Shown: one piece after another, positions 1 to 11,376 of the stretch
Position numbering within the stretch: the stretch's first letter is position 1
How the letters are laid out: each line of letters opens with the position of its first letter
Source of the DNA: Moniliophthora roreri
Lineage: Eukaryota; Basidiomycota; Agaricomycetes; Agaricales; Marasmiaceae
DNA length: 64,000 bases
Direction: 5' to 3'
NCBI GenBank assembly: GCA_001466705.2
Contig: LATX02000201.1
Coordinates: forward strand, 310,001 to 374,000
Program-made: the position numbers and the translations under genes
The notes under the pieces: generated by a model
What the model was told of the DNA's origin: nothing
Seen by the model: only the letters and a program-made list of their open reading frames with translations
Database searches by the model: none

Positions 1-186
1 GACTGGAACCACTGATAATCCCGATGTATTGCCAACAGAAGTATCAAAAACTTGAACTGGTTCAAGTAATTTCAAAGAATGGTAACTATAAACCGGAATG
101 CCGACACCATCATCCGAGTTTCAAATTCGGACAGTGTTATCAGCAAGAGAGACTTGGGGAATACGAGATTGATTGGAGTTAGACAT
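1..186 (-). pseudogene. 5' end of a retroelement gag-like ORF with an early stop
   Basis: Reading the minus strand from ATG at 186 gives MSNSNQSRIPQVSLADNTVR, followed by a TGA at 121-123 and then open frame to the window edge. A short Asn/Ser/Gln-rich start followed by 'IPVYSYHSLKLLEP' is the style of Ty1/copia-type Gag starts in mushrooms, and it lies just inside a terminal-repeat-like segment (717-1185), as Gag does in an LTR element. I infer a minus-strand LTR retroelement whose body lies outside the window. The stop suggests a decayed copy, or one sequence error. A cellular gene is not excluded. Confidence 0.4.
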
Positions 187-716
187 TGTTATCGATAAAA
201 GGCTATAGGAAAGGAGGGTGTAAGTGCTGGTATGACTTTTAGGTGTATGGAGCNGTTCTATCTAGGTGCCAGAACCCAGTTGTGTGACCCTCCAGCTCAC
301 CGGGATGACTACCGGTTTATTGCTGAATGAGCTAACCCATGTTCCAGTTAAGGAAATAAGGCCAACAGTTGGTTCTGCCTGTAATCCGGGTAATTCCGAA
401 TACAGGGGAATGAATTTTTGTATATACGTTAGAAGCCACTTTACTGGGCTTAAAGTCTACTAATAAAGCAAGGAAAACTTGACCATCCCTTCAAGCAAAT
501 CAAAGACCATCTAGAACCTGTGATTGTGGTCTAGTGCCAGTTAAGGCATCGACTACACAGGTACCTCTTGCAAGATCTCGGGTTACGAGCGCTTGACAAG
601 AGTAATGGTCCCATTCAACATTGACCAATGAGAATAAGTGTCCATTAACACAGTTGTCGATGCGGGGCCCATAACCTGTTGAGACAGAACGGAGATGTAA
701 AGCGCAGTGGAGTGTG
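187..716 (-). other. Probable LTR-element leader, contains an assembly 'n' at 254
   Basis: This stretch lies between the gag-like start and the repeated LTR-like segment. Short open frames occur on both strands but none shows recognisable protein. A single ambiguous base at 254 suggests merged contigs or a collapsed repeat. No clear tRNA primer-binding site is seen, so the assignment as element leader rests on position only. Confidence 0.3.
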
Positions 717-1185
717 CTCAACTCACATTTGTACGAGAACTTGTTAGAACCTGGTTGGTTGTAGAGTTGTGATGTGCAGAGTAGTCAATGTAAATTGAAC
801 TGAGGAATGTAGCTACATACATGCTTGCTTTTATACTACTCTAAAGGATAAGTTCCGTAGATAAACGGAGAAACCTAGTAAGCTATGGATGTAAGCTACT
901 GAATACTTGTGAGACGAAGTATCCAAGAATAATGTGTCTTGGAGAGACACNCTCAACTCACATTTGTACGAGAGCTTGTTAGAACCTTGAGGGTTGTAGA
1001 GGTGCGATGTGCAGAGTAGTCAATGTAAATTGAACTGAAGAATGTAGCTACATACATGCTTGCTTTTATACTACTCTAAAGGATAATTTCCGTGGATAAA
1101 CAGTGAAACCTAGTAAGCTATGGATGTAAGCTACTGAATACTTGTGAGACAAAGTATCCAAGAATAATGTGTCTTGGAGAGACAC
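717..1185 (-). repeat. 234-bp segment present twice in tandem around an 'n' (LTR-like)
   Basis: Positions 717-950 and 952-1185 are nearly the same sequence (a constant 235-base offset), separated by exactly one ambiguous base at 951. On the minus strand each copy carries a TATAAAAG box (plus-strand positions near 828-835 and 1063-1070), and the 3' side reads GGTTCTAACA, ending in CA as LTRs do. I read this as part of the LTR of the minus-strand element. The exact abutment at an 'n' makes an assembly duplication as likely as a real tandem. Confidence 0.5.
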
Positions 1186-1711
1186 AATACAATCCTCTGA
1201 CAGCGGAAGGAACTATACATGAATTCTACATGTGTTCTACTGTATTGTGCATGAGGCTACAATACTCCTACTGGACGAGGGAGCACTCTTATGACTGTAG
1301 TGCAAGCTCCGGAGAAGCTCAGGAACGTACTTTGTAAGTTCCGTAGTTGATCACAGACGCAAGTAATACATTAACTAGTGTTCCTAATGTACCTAGTTTT
1401 GTCTAGTACAGGTACAGTGCTTCAACATACCTGACATGTAAAATCTGTTGATCTCAGAGCCATATTAGTTAAAGTGTTATACAAGACTCTTAAGATGGTG
1501 TCACAGTGGGGATGAACCCCAATCGAGCAGACACTCAGCAAATACCATTGTGGGAATAATCTGAATAGTGTGTTGCCGTTGTGATGCCGCCAAATGCTCC
1601 GTCCGTTCTTGGTCCTGGGCGCCTATGGCTGAAATGGGGACAAAAATGGTCCATTTTGTTTTTAGCGGGAAACGGGTTACAAAATGGTGCCGCCAAACAG
1701 GCCCTAAACTA
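1186..1711. other. No gene seen; possible outer part of the LTR
   Basis: The sequence is AT-rich with no convincing coding frame. A minus-strand TG near 1410 could be the outer LTR end, but no target-site duplication was found. The two overlapping ORFs at 1501-1854 are antisense readings of the pseudogene that starts near 1712. Confidence 0.3.
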
Positions 1712-2640
1712 ACCCAACGCTGCTGCTGCGCCAACACCTGGCCGGGATATTTCGTCTTCTGGTGGATATCAAGCGTATGCACCTCCACCGCCGACGGCTC
1801 AGGTACCCAGTTCCCGAATTGCGTCCTTGCCGGATAAGATCCAGCTTGCGCCATTACGTGCTACCGGACATGGCGGGATATTCGTTCGACTGTTGACACG
1901 AGGATACGGATGAGCTGTTGGAAAGGTTTTATGTTGGGGTAATCCCCTCCGAACAGGTAGGAGGCTCCCCTATATCCGCATAAACGTGAAAACTGAAAAC
2001 TTCTCGGTACGCGGACTTCTTGGCAATGCTACTTGGAACCCGAATAAGCTATATCCGCCGATATGCATGGAACCACAACGTCGTAGGTCTTTCTAAAGTC
2101 TTCTACGACTACCCAAGCTCATATTCTACAGTAATGAATAACGCAACCCTTATCTATTCTAGATCATTCATGACTACTTCGCGGCTCAGTCCGCAGAGAC
2201 GGATGGCGGTAAAAGAGCGATTTCGTTCGCGACGGGAGATACCTATAGACCTACGCTGCGTCTCTCCAGAGTTCCCTATCACTCGCAGAGCTCATGTTTC
2301 TTCGTCAATCCGGCCCTCCTTTTGCTGCTTGCTAACTCCGACGACCACCTCTCGCACTTGACATGAACGTCAATACAAGAAGCTGGAATGCAACGTATCC
2401 AAGATCCCATAGGCTCTAGCTGTACCCAAATCAACCAGATCTTTAACAGCCTAGTGCTCTCCGAGTTCCAGACTCATTGGGATGTGGTACCTACAGCAAT
2501 GTGATTCCATCGACCCGAATATCAGCTTAATCACTTTGGAGATCCTGTGCGAATATACGCCGATCACTCACGCCGGGCTTTCTGATAGACTGTGTTCAGT
2601 CTTCTGCAAATAGAGCCACAGAAAGTCCGAGCCCGTAGAC
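1712..2640 (+). pseudogene. 3' fragment of the Pro/Gln/Gly-rich gene family (copy 0)
   Basis: The fragment begins in the Ala/Pro stretch and continues through VPSSRIASLPDKIQLAPL to the conserved tail also seen at 8300-9220. The open frame breaks repeatedly: the tail is spread over three frames and ends in stops. The Pro/Gln-rich front of the gene is missing, so the duplication captured only the 3' part. I do not recognise the tail ('RRLLGDATWNPNKLYPPI' in the partner copy) as any named domain. Confidence 0.55.
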
Positions 2641-2651
2641 CCCGCCTCGTT

Positions 2652-2740
2652 TAGTGATGTTGGGGGCTCGGCTCAAGCCCTGAAGCCAGGCCTGACTGAG
2701 CCAGGGCTCACAAAGCCGAGCCAGGCCCGCAACATCACTA
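2652..2740. mobile_element. 89-bp MITE-like insertion, hAT-type 8-bp target duplication
   Basis: The insert starts TAGTGATGTTG and ends CAACATCACTA, an 11-bp perfect terminal inverted repeat with weaker pairing continuing inward. It is flanked on both sides by GCCTCGTT (2644-2651 and 2741-2748). In the duplicated copy the same site reads CCCCGCCTCGTTCGGGC near 9220, with a single GCCTCGTT and no insert, which is an empty site. An 8-bp target duplication is typical of hAT-superfamily transposition. At 89 bp the element cannot encode anything and must have been mobilised in trans. Confidence 0.9.
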
Positions 2741-3019
2741 GCCTCGTTCGGGCTTTGGGGAAGTTGAAATATGGGTAACGACCGAACGACATGAAACAAT
2801 TTTAGTTTATCAGATTGGAGGTATTGAATGAGAAAACATTGTACGTGTACAGTCGAAAAATACGCCCGAAGGTGAATAAAGTGATTCGCCTCTTAGAAGG
2901 GTCATTGAATGGCGGTCGCCATAAGTAATCGTGGGCACAGCCTCGCTTAGGCGCCACTAAAAAAAAAAAGGCCGAGCGCCAACAAGTACCGGTGTCAATA
3001 CGTTGGCCAAGGGACATAG

Positions 3020-4480
3020 AACTAGTGACACAGCCTATACATCAGCTTTTCTGATTCATATGGGTATCAAGAAGGGTGCACATACAGCATCTCTGGGGTG
3101 AATCCGCAGATGCCGCTCCGTTTGACGAAAAAAATATCTCCTCGATGCTTCAAGCCACATAGCAATGACATTGTTAACTTAAACAGAGAGTTATGAGAGA
3201 CTAGGGCAGCAAATTCGAATCCAATGCTTACCAAGAACATCTGGAACGCATTGCCTTCAGCTAGGCCAAGTTGTCCTTCCTATCCTTCGCGAACAGAAAC
3301 TTGTTCTAACGATGACGTTCCGGGTTATGTGTCGTCTGAAGCTTGACTAGAACGCCCTCAATAGTACTATGGCAAGTCAGTAAAGTCGATTCGTAGCTAG
3401 AAAAAGACATCAACGTACCTCTCTAAAGCTTGAACACCCTTCCTAATCGCCACGGCATCATCCTCCGACATAGCCTTGGTGTCCATCAGCTGCTGCCTCA
3501 TTTCTGCGGCGTGTTGGCCGAGCCTTGACGCATCCTATTCATTACCTTTCACAGTCTATGGATTCGCATGAAAAACAATCATTCGGAACCCGAAAGAAAG
3601 AGTTACCACCGACCTTTGTAAGCTCAACAATCTTCATCAACGCTGCCCCCACACCTTTCAATGGTCCCATCTCTGGCACAGATTCACCAACTATGGCAAC
3701 AGCGGTGGAAGTATGGTCGACCATAGTCAGCGCTGTGCTCAAACTGTTGGAGGAGCGAGGTTCGTGCAGCTAATACGGTCGTATTCGGTACACTGGGTTC
3801 ATAAAGAGAACAGTAAGGCGTACATGGAGGGATCCAAAGGCTTTCCTCAGCTTTCTAGTGTTCGCCTTGTCTTGCGCTAACGTTACGAGTTGTTGGAATC
3901 ACCCGTGATACGGACTTTCTATGATTTTCATGACTTCTTCAACGGCGCTGTAGTACGATACCGTGTGAGAGACAGAGATAAGACAACACGGGAAGTTGAA
4001 CGCACCCATAAAAGATACGATACCGAACATGTCCAGGATCGGCATTGATCAGCTTGCCGACCATATTGCCTGCTAACTCGATAACTATCTTCCTCGTTTT
4101 CGAGTTCTCGGCAGCGTACTGACAGAAAGCACTGAGTGCCTGGAAGCCCAGCAGAAGAATATAAGGTACCAATCTGTCGAGTCGAGCACAATGTTCACTT
4201 GCATGGCGGGAGTAGTTGGATGTGACATGAGGAGTGCGTAGGTATAGGGGTGTGGAATGTCGTTGGAAGGGCTAGCAGTGTCCCAAAGCTGTTGAGCTGT
4301 TGAGCATCGCCGAAGAAGGCAGTTCCAACGCATATTCTCCCTTGGGCGCTGAATCGAAAAGATGACAGGGGAAATCAGCATTTAGGCAATACCGGCCATT
4401 CCACCTGCCAAATACCCAGCGAATCTGAATTCCTTCTTCCAAGCCTTTTCGGTATGCTAAGAGTACGCACCGAGCGGAAT
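3020..4480 (-). pseudogene. MLKL_NTD-like/helical-module gene relic, copy A
   Basis: Exon-like blocks on the minus strand, upstream to downstream: a helical module (ENSKTRKIVIELAGNMVGKL, about 4143-4001), a short block ending in ESPYHG and then TGA (3899-3901), the segment STALTMVDHTSTAVAIVGES (about 3770-3615), and a block aligning with copy B's RNRVKAFLFAKDHKDELGQL but with two internal stops (NKFLFAKDRKDNLA then stop, about 3390-3240). The FLFAK(D)xKDxL pattern with preceding helices is what I associate with MLKL-type N-terminal four-helix bundles of agaricomycete signalling proteins. Several stops make this non-functional. The family call is by eye. Confidence 0.55.
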
Positions 4481-5020
4481 ATACCATGTTTGCTGAGTTA
4501 GAAGGTGGGAGTAGTAGAGAATAACGAGCACTTGCACATGTAAGCATCGGGCGCGTCGGCGGACTTGTTGCTAAGTTTTCATTTCACTACTAGTATCATG
4601 TGAATGAACGGAATGGCGAAGAAAGCGAGAATACAAAGTCGTGATTTGTAAGGTGACCTCAGGAACAGGCTGGCAGAGGACTCGCTACGACAGTTATGGA
4701 ATGGTGTATCAATTGCTGGTTGTGACTTGCACTTGTTTACATTCAAAATTGAATTGGTTCTATCAACTCTAAGAGCTCAGAAGGTACTAAAATTGATCAT
4801 TGAAATAGAAAAGAACTGATAACTGCATCGTAATTGATAGCCTTTCGGTGACACATGGGTTTCCCATGCCAGAATGCCTCGGTCCGGCTAATACTGTTCG
4901 GGGTTAAAAAAAAAAACTCCAGAACCAGCGCTTATTCCATATTTAGTATTCCAGGATCTAATCCATCCAGACCTGACACTGCCCTTCAAGTCAGCTGCCC
5001 ATTCGACATGTTGAAATAAA

Positions 5021-6410
5021 TCACACATACTGCATGAGGAGTCCCTTCGGAGAAGAGGATTTCAGAATCTTATCTGGCAAGCAGTGCCCCTCGCCAACAG
5101 CCAGAGAAATGGGCTGTGAATGTGCCTTTGCGAGATTAGACACTTCACTTTGGAGGCGAGACACATCGATTCGCAAGGCCAGGCCGTTTTTAGCCTAGAA
5201 AGCACGTAGAGTGAGTCTTGGGTCAGTAATAAGAGAATGATACATACCGAGAATGCACGAAATCCATCATCTAGTTTCTTTTGAAGCTGGCCCAATTCAT
5301 CCTTGTGGTCTTTGGCAAACAGAAACGCCTTGACGCGATTCCGCATCGGCTTTTGCAGCTGTCGGAGGGCAGACAGTATGTCATCAAGAACCCTGTAGAT
5401 ATCAGTTGGTGAAAAATGAACAACTTCGATCGAGAAACCGTGAACGTACGACTGTAACAACTGGATATCCTCCCCAATCTCAGCAAGAGCTTCAGGTGGT
5501 AGATTCTTGGCACCGTCTAAACGCTTGAGTAACTGTTTCCTTGCATCCTCAGCATGTTTGCTGAGTCTAAGTGCCTCGTCCTTGTTGCCTTGCGCAGTCT
5601 ACCAAATAGTGGGTGAGGGAAAGGTTCCGTAAAAGAGAAGAATAACGAACCTTGGCGAGTTCTACAATCTTTGCTAGAGCAACAGCTGCTGCTTTTCCAG
5701 GTGCCATCACTAGTACAGCTTCACTGACAATCGCAAGAGCGGTGGCAGTATGGTCGACTATCGTCAATGCTACGCTTATCTTGGATGAGCGAGATTCTGG
5801 CAACTGAAAGAGGTATTTAGGTCATTCACGAAGAGGGTCGTACGATGAGAGCCTACCTGGAGAGACGCATAAGCTTTCTTCAGCTTCCTAGTAATTGTCC
5901 TGTCTTGCGCAAACGTTGTGAGACGTTGGAATCATCCGTGATGCGGATTTTCCAAGACTCTCAAGATTTCTTCGACAATGCTGTGATATGATAATGTGTG
6001 AGAGATGGAGGTAACACGACGTAGGAATTTGAACGCACTTGTAGAAGTTACGATGTCGCTCTGCAACCATGGTATGTCGAAGATTTGCCTTGATCACTTC
6101 GCCAATCATATTACCCGCTAACTCGATCGTTTTCTTCCTCTTGCTTGAACTCTCGGTAGCGTACTGGTCGAGAATATTGAATGCCTAGAATCACAACAGA
6201 AAAATGTAACGTACCAATCTGTCGAGACGGGCAACAATCTCCAGAGGATCTTTGCTGCTCGCTTGCATAACGGGTGTGCTCCAAAGTGGCATGAGGACGG
6301 CGTAGGTAGGGAGTATAGAATGTCGCAGGGAAGGCTATCGAGCAGTTCCAAGTTGCAAAAGCTGTTAAGCTGTTGAGCCACCGTTTGCTGGGCAGTCCGA
6401 ACGCATGCTT
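5021..6410 (-). pseudogene. MLKL_NTD-like/helical-module gene relic, copy B (best preserved)
   Basis: Exon joins that keep frame give: PLWSTPVMQASSKDPLEIVA, then AFNILDQYATESSSKRKKT... ending FYN (donor GTGCGT), then IVEEILRVLENPHHG with a TGA at 5932-5934, then AQDRTITRKLKKAYASLQ, SVALTIVDHTATALAI..., TAQGNKDEALRLSKHAEDAR, and RNRVKAFLFAKDHKDELGQL, ending at TGA 5021-5023. The second half resembles the MLKL N-terminal/HeLo-like four-helix bundle that fungi use in front of kinases or NTPases, sometimes in cell-death proteins. No kinase or NTPase follows here. A single stop in an otherwise open protein means a recent pseudogene, or a readthrough or sequence error. Confidence 0.6.
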
Positions 6411-6769
6411 GTTTCGAGCGTCAAAATGAGATGAATGTGATATAGGGGTTACATACTGACAGAGCTGTATATTGGCTCGTGGACGGGCATTTTCCTCCTC
6501 TGAGGACTAGCCTTGCGCTGGATTTGAGACAATGGGTTTGAGGTCTTCAACGACGTTGAGGCGACGCATGCCAGAAGCAGTCCTGCGATGGCAAAGGCTC
6601 TTCAAAATGCCTTGTGGATTGGATTTTTGGCGCCCGTGAATAACGTGTAAACGTATCTTTCGAGAAAAATCTTGCGCCCATATAGGCTGTGTCACTAGCT
6701 TTCGTACAAGGAGAACAAGTAAAAGAATGATGAGTGCCAAATGAGGACATCATTGTTCATGTTCAACCA

Positions 6770-9260
6770 ATGAGAGCGTGACTCTAAGCACAAGTCGGGC
6801 CGTGTCAATCTTCCTTGGTCCCCATGTTGCCCATGTTGTCCACGTTGTCCACCCTCTCGGATTGTTCCAATAACCCCGTTCCTACGTCTCTTAAACATGA
6901 TACACGTCCGCAAATTCAGGTGTTTCTATTCGTAGGAAAGATCCAGCAAGTTCTCAATATTGTGGGTAATTACGATTCGGGATACAGGTAGCACAAAGCG
7001 TTGAAAGCGACGACTCCAAGATGCCTTTCTGGTGCCGACATGGGTAGCTGGATGGTGCTTATGGTAAGTTATATTTATATTTACATGAATCTAGAATGGG
7101 CAAGTTGACCGAACGTTTACTATAGGATATACCCTGAATGAGTTACCAGGCGTCCAGTTCTTCAGCAGCAAGCAGAGTACACCGGGAGTGTCTGGAGATT
7201 TTAAGGCTAATAGCGAGAAGTTTCCTGTCTTCTTGGAGGACTATTTGGTCGGTGGGGTGGTTGCATAGGTAAGAACTGGTGAGCCTGTATTCCGTTTTGA
7301 GCTCAACTTCATATCTGATCTAGTACTTCGTGGCATAGCTTTGACGATGCCCAAAGAACCTGGAACCCCACCTCATAAGCACGGAAGATAGAACAAATCA
7401 GCACTTACGAGTCTATTCAATCCTGAAGTCCATCGGCCATCTGCTGCGAGTCCCTGAGTATGGGCCTTCCAGCTCACGCACAAGGCTCTTCATCTCAAAG
7501 TTTACTCCATTGTCGTGTTCATGAGTCGACCGAGCTATCAAAGTCTACATCAGGAGGGATATTCGCATCAGGGGACGACCCATGACCTAGATCCCTGACA
7601 ACTCATCCTCCAACTCAAACGCCGACGTCAACTCCAGCTTGAATGCCTATTCAGGAGGAGTTATCGCACCTACCCCACTTTTCATCTCCCAGACCCAGAG
7701 TCAGGCGCAATTCCAGTCAATTCAGGGCCAAGGACAAGGCCAATAACCAGTCTACGCTCTTTTCCTGCCGCCACCTCACCTCTATGCCAACAGTTCTATC
7801 GAGCATTACCCCGGTATGGGCCCCGCCGAGGGTCGGACCGACAGCCATCTTACTGACAGCTGCATCCTCAGGAGTATGGGCATCCATCGCTCATACCGCT
7901 TCCACCTAGCAGCCCCCTATGCTGCCTTACGGGACATATCCACCACAGCAGATGTATGGACATGGTGAATATGATATGCCGCCTCCACTAGGACCATACT
8001 ATGGTGGCTACTACGATCCGAGTCAACAGCAACTACGTCAGCCTCCTCATCACCCCCTCAGCCTCAGCAACAAGGACAAGGACAATACCCGCCGAATCCG
8101 AATCATGGGCTGAATCCCAGTGGTGCGTACACGCCGAACGAGTATCAGCAGCCTCCACCGCCGCAATAACAGCAGTATCCTGGGTATCCGCCACTTCAGC
8201 AGCAGCCAGTTCCTGCATCGGTACCGGCACCTGATCCTCGAGGATACCCAAACCCTAATTCAGCGTATAACGCATCGGGGAGTTTGGGGTACAACTGCCG
8301 CTGCTGCTGCTGCGCCAACACCTGGCCGGGATATTTCGCCTTCTGGTGGATATCAAGCGTATGCACGTCCACCGTCGACGGCTCAGGTACCCAGTTCCCG
8401 AATTGCGTCCTTGCCGGATAAGATCCAGCTTGCGCCATTACGTGCTACCGGACATGGCGGGATATTCGTTCGACTGTTGACACGAGGATACGGATGAGCT
8501 GTTGGAAAGGTTTTATGTTGGGGTAATCCCCTCCGAACAGGTAGGAGGCTCCCCTATATCCGCATAAACGTGAAAACTGAAAACTTCTCGGTACGCAGAC
8601 TTCTTGGCGACGCTACTTGGAACCCGAACAAGCTATATCCGCCGATATGCATGGAACCACAATGTTGTAGGTCTTTCTAAAGCCTTCTACGACTACCCAA
8701 GCTCATATTCTACAGCTATGAACAATGCAGTCCCTATTTATTCTAGACCACGACTACTTCGCGGCTCAGCCGCAGACACGGATGGCGGTAAAAGAGCGAT
8801 TTTGTTCGCGATGGGAGATACCTATAGACCTATGCTGCGTCTCTCCAGAGTTCCCTATCACTCGCAGAGCTCATGTTTCTTTCCGACGACCACCTCTCGC
8901 ACTTGACATGAGCATCGATTCGGGAAACTGGAATGCAATATATCCAAGATTCCGTAATCTCCAGCTGTATCCAAATCAACCGAATCTTTGACAGTCCAAT
9001 GCTCTCCGAGTTCCAGACTCGTTGGGATGTGGTACCTACAGGCTTTCTTACATATGCAGATGGTACTTACAGCAATGTGATTTCATCGATCCGAATATCG
9101 GCTCAATCACTTTGGAGATCCTGTGCGAATATACGCCGATCACTCACGCCGGGCTTTCTGATAGACTGTGTTCAGTCTTCTGCAAATAGAGCCACAGAAA
9201 GTCCGAGCCCGTAGACCCCGCCTCGTTCGGGCTTTGGGGAAGTTGAAATATGGGTAACGA
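6770..9260 (+). pseudogene. Pro/Gln/Gly/Tyr-rich gene relic, copy 1 (longest)
   Basis: The copy begins with a 5' region shared with positions 14190, 19757, 26785 and 31955, passes an intron-like GTGAGC...TAG segment near 7280-7320, and enters low-complexity sequence: PPQQMYGHGEYDMPPPLGPY (7919-), PQQQGQGQYPPNPN, YTPNEYQQPPPPQ then a TAA near 8167, QQYPGYPPLQQQPVPASVPA, and an Ala run made of GCTGCTGCTGCTGCG near 8300. It continues into VPSSRIASLPDKIQLAPL and an unrecognised tail. Frame changes and stops show decay. The ancestral protein would have a prion-like composition (Q/P/G/Y/N). No catalytic domain is visible. Confidence 0.5.
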
Positions 9261-11376
9261 CCGAACGACATGAAACAATTTCAGTTCATCAGATTGAAGA
9301 TATCGAATGAGAGAAAACATTGTACGTGTACAGTCGAAAAATATGCCCGAAGGTGAATAAAGTGATTCGCCTCTTAGAAGGGTCATTGAATGGCGGTCGC
9401 CATAAGTAGTCGTCGGCGCAGCCTCGCTTAGGCGCCACTAAAAAAAAAAGGCTGAGCGCCAACAAGTGCTGGTGTTAATACGTTAACCAAGGACATAGAA
9501 CTAGCGGCATAGCCTGCACATCAGCTTTTCTGATTCATATGGGTATCAAGAAGGGTGTACATACAGCTTCTCTTGGGGTGAAGCCGCAGATACCGCACTA
9601 TCATCTGGGTGCTTGGAGTCAGTTTGACGAGAAAAATATCCCCTCGACGCTTCAAACCGTATAGCAACGACGTTGTTGACCTAAACAGAGAGTTATGAGA
9701 GACTAGGGCAGCGAATTCGAATCCAATGCTTACCAAGAACATCCGGAACGCATCACCTTCAGCTAGGCCAAGTTGTCCTTCCTATCCTTCACGAACAGAA
9801 ACTTGTTCTAACGATTCGGGTTATGTGTCGTCTGAAGCTCGACTAGAGCGCCCTCAAAAGTGCTATGGCAAGTCAGTAAAGTCGATTCGTAGCTAGAAAA
9901 AGACATCAACGTACCTCTCTAAAGCTTGAACACTCTTCCTAATCGCCACGGCATCATCCTCCGACATATCCTTGGTATATCGGCTGCTGCCTCATTTCTG
10001 CGGCGTGTTAGCCGAGTCTTGACGCCTCCCCTTCATTACCTTTCACAGTCTATGGACTCGCATGAAAAATATTCATTCGGAACCTAAGAGTTACCACCGA
10101 CCTTTGTTAGCTCAACACTCTTCATCAACGCTGTCCCCACGCCGTTCAACGGTCCCATCTCTGGCACAGATTCACCAACTATGGCAACAGCGGTGGAAGT
10201 ATGGTCGACCATAGTCAGCGCTGTGCTCAAACTCTTGGAGGAGTGAGGTTCGCGCAGCTAATACGGTTCGTATTCGGTATACTGGAATTCATAAAGAGAA
10301 CAGTAAGGCGTACATGGAGGGATCCAAAGGCTTTCTAGTGTTCGTCTTGTCTTGCGCTAACATTGTGAGTCATTGGAATCACCCATGATACGGATTTTCG
10401 ATGATTTTCATGGCTTCTTCGACGGCGCTGTAGTACGATACCGTGTGAGAGACAGAGATAAGACAACGTGGGAAATTGAACGCACCCGTAGAAGATACGA
10501 TACGGCTGCTCATCCATAACATGTCCAGGATGCGCGTCGATCAGCTTGCTGATCATATTACCTGCCAACTCGATGAATTTCTTCCTCTTTTTCGAGTTCT
10601 CGGCAGCGTACTGATAGAGAGAACTAAGTGCTTGGAAGCCCAGCAGAAGAATATAACACACCACTTTGTCGAGACGAGCACAATGCTCACTTGCATGGCG
10701 GGAGTAGTTGGATGTGACATGAGGACTGCGTAGGTATAGGGTGTAGAATGTCGTTGGAAGGGCTCGCAGTGTCCCAAAGCTGTTGAGCTGTTGAACATCG
10801 CCGAAGAAGGCAGTTCCAACGCATATTCTCCCTTGGGCGCCAGAACGCTGAATCGAAAAGATGATAGGGGAAATCAGCATTTATGATCCTAAAAGAGCTG
10901 TATACGGACTTACGAAAGGACTTTCTAGGGCTTCAGTTTGATGAACGCCCAAAACAATCAGAGTTGAGCGATACCTGCCATTCCACCTGCCAAATACCCA
11001 GCGAATCTGAATTCCTTCTTCCAAGCATTCTCGGTATGCTAAGAGTACGCACCGAGCGGAGAATCTGCGAAATTTACCATGTTTGCTGAGTCAGAAGGTG
11101 GGAGTAGTAGAGAATAACGAGCACTTGCATATGTAAGCATCGGGCGCGTCGGCGGACTTGTTGCTAAGTTTTCATTTTACTACTCGTATCATGTGAATGA
11201 ACGGAATGGCAAAGAAAGCGAGAATACAAAGTCGTGATTTCACAAAGTGACTTCAGGAACAGGCTAACAGAGGACTCGCTGCGACAGTTAGGGAATGGTG
11301 TGTCAATTGCTGGTTGTGACTTGCACTCGTTTACATTCAAAATCGAATTGGTTCTATCAACTCTAAGAGCTCAGAA
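8297..11376. repeat. Segmental duplication alpha, copy 2 (partner 1712-4782)
   Basis: Collinear partner of 1712-4782. This copy lacks the MITE and keeps the full join between the Pro/Gln-rich front (7919-8296) and the tail, so it is the more complete version. Downstream at 11377 it runs into another MLKL-type relic, whereas copy 1 runs into unrelated sequence. Confidence 0.9.
9490..10890 (-). pseudogene. MLKL_NTD-like/helical-module gene relic, copy A'
   Basis: Duplicate of copy A. The helical module is cleaner here (ENSKKRKKFIELAGNMISKL, then a 4-residue insert in HVMDEQPYRIFYG relative to copy A), and the upstream exon reads through TFYTLYLRSPHVTSNYSRHA in a 181-residue open frame that crosses the first intron. 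The same homologous codon is a stop (TGA at 10379-10381). The downstream block corresponding to FLFAKDHKDEL is further eroded. Non-functional on present evidence. Confidence 0.55.

Larger units (their letters stand above)
1712..4782. repeat. Segmental duplication alpha, copy 1 (partner 8297-11376)
   Basis: About 3.07 kb here aligns collinearly with 8297-11376 (offset 6584 at the start, 6593 near the end), with scattered substitutions and a few indels. The block starts inside the Pro/Gln-rich pseudogene, runs through the MLKL-like relic and ends in TCTAAGAGCTCAGAA (around 4768-4782 and 11362-11376), after which the copies diverge. Copy 1 alone carries an 89-bp insertion at 2652-2740. Copy 2 has 29-30 extra bases near 9040. 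Confidence 0.9.

Noticed and set aside
1501..1854. 117-codon minus-strand ORF repeated at 8196-8438.
   Set aside because: Mirror reading of the Pro/Gln-rich relic; the repetition comes from the duplicated block, not from coding selection.
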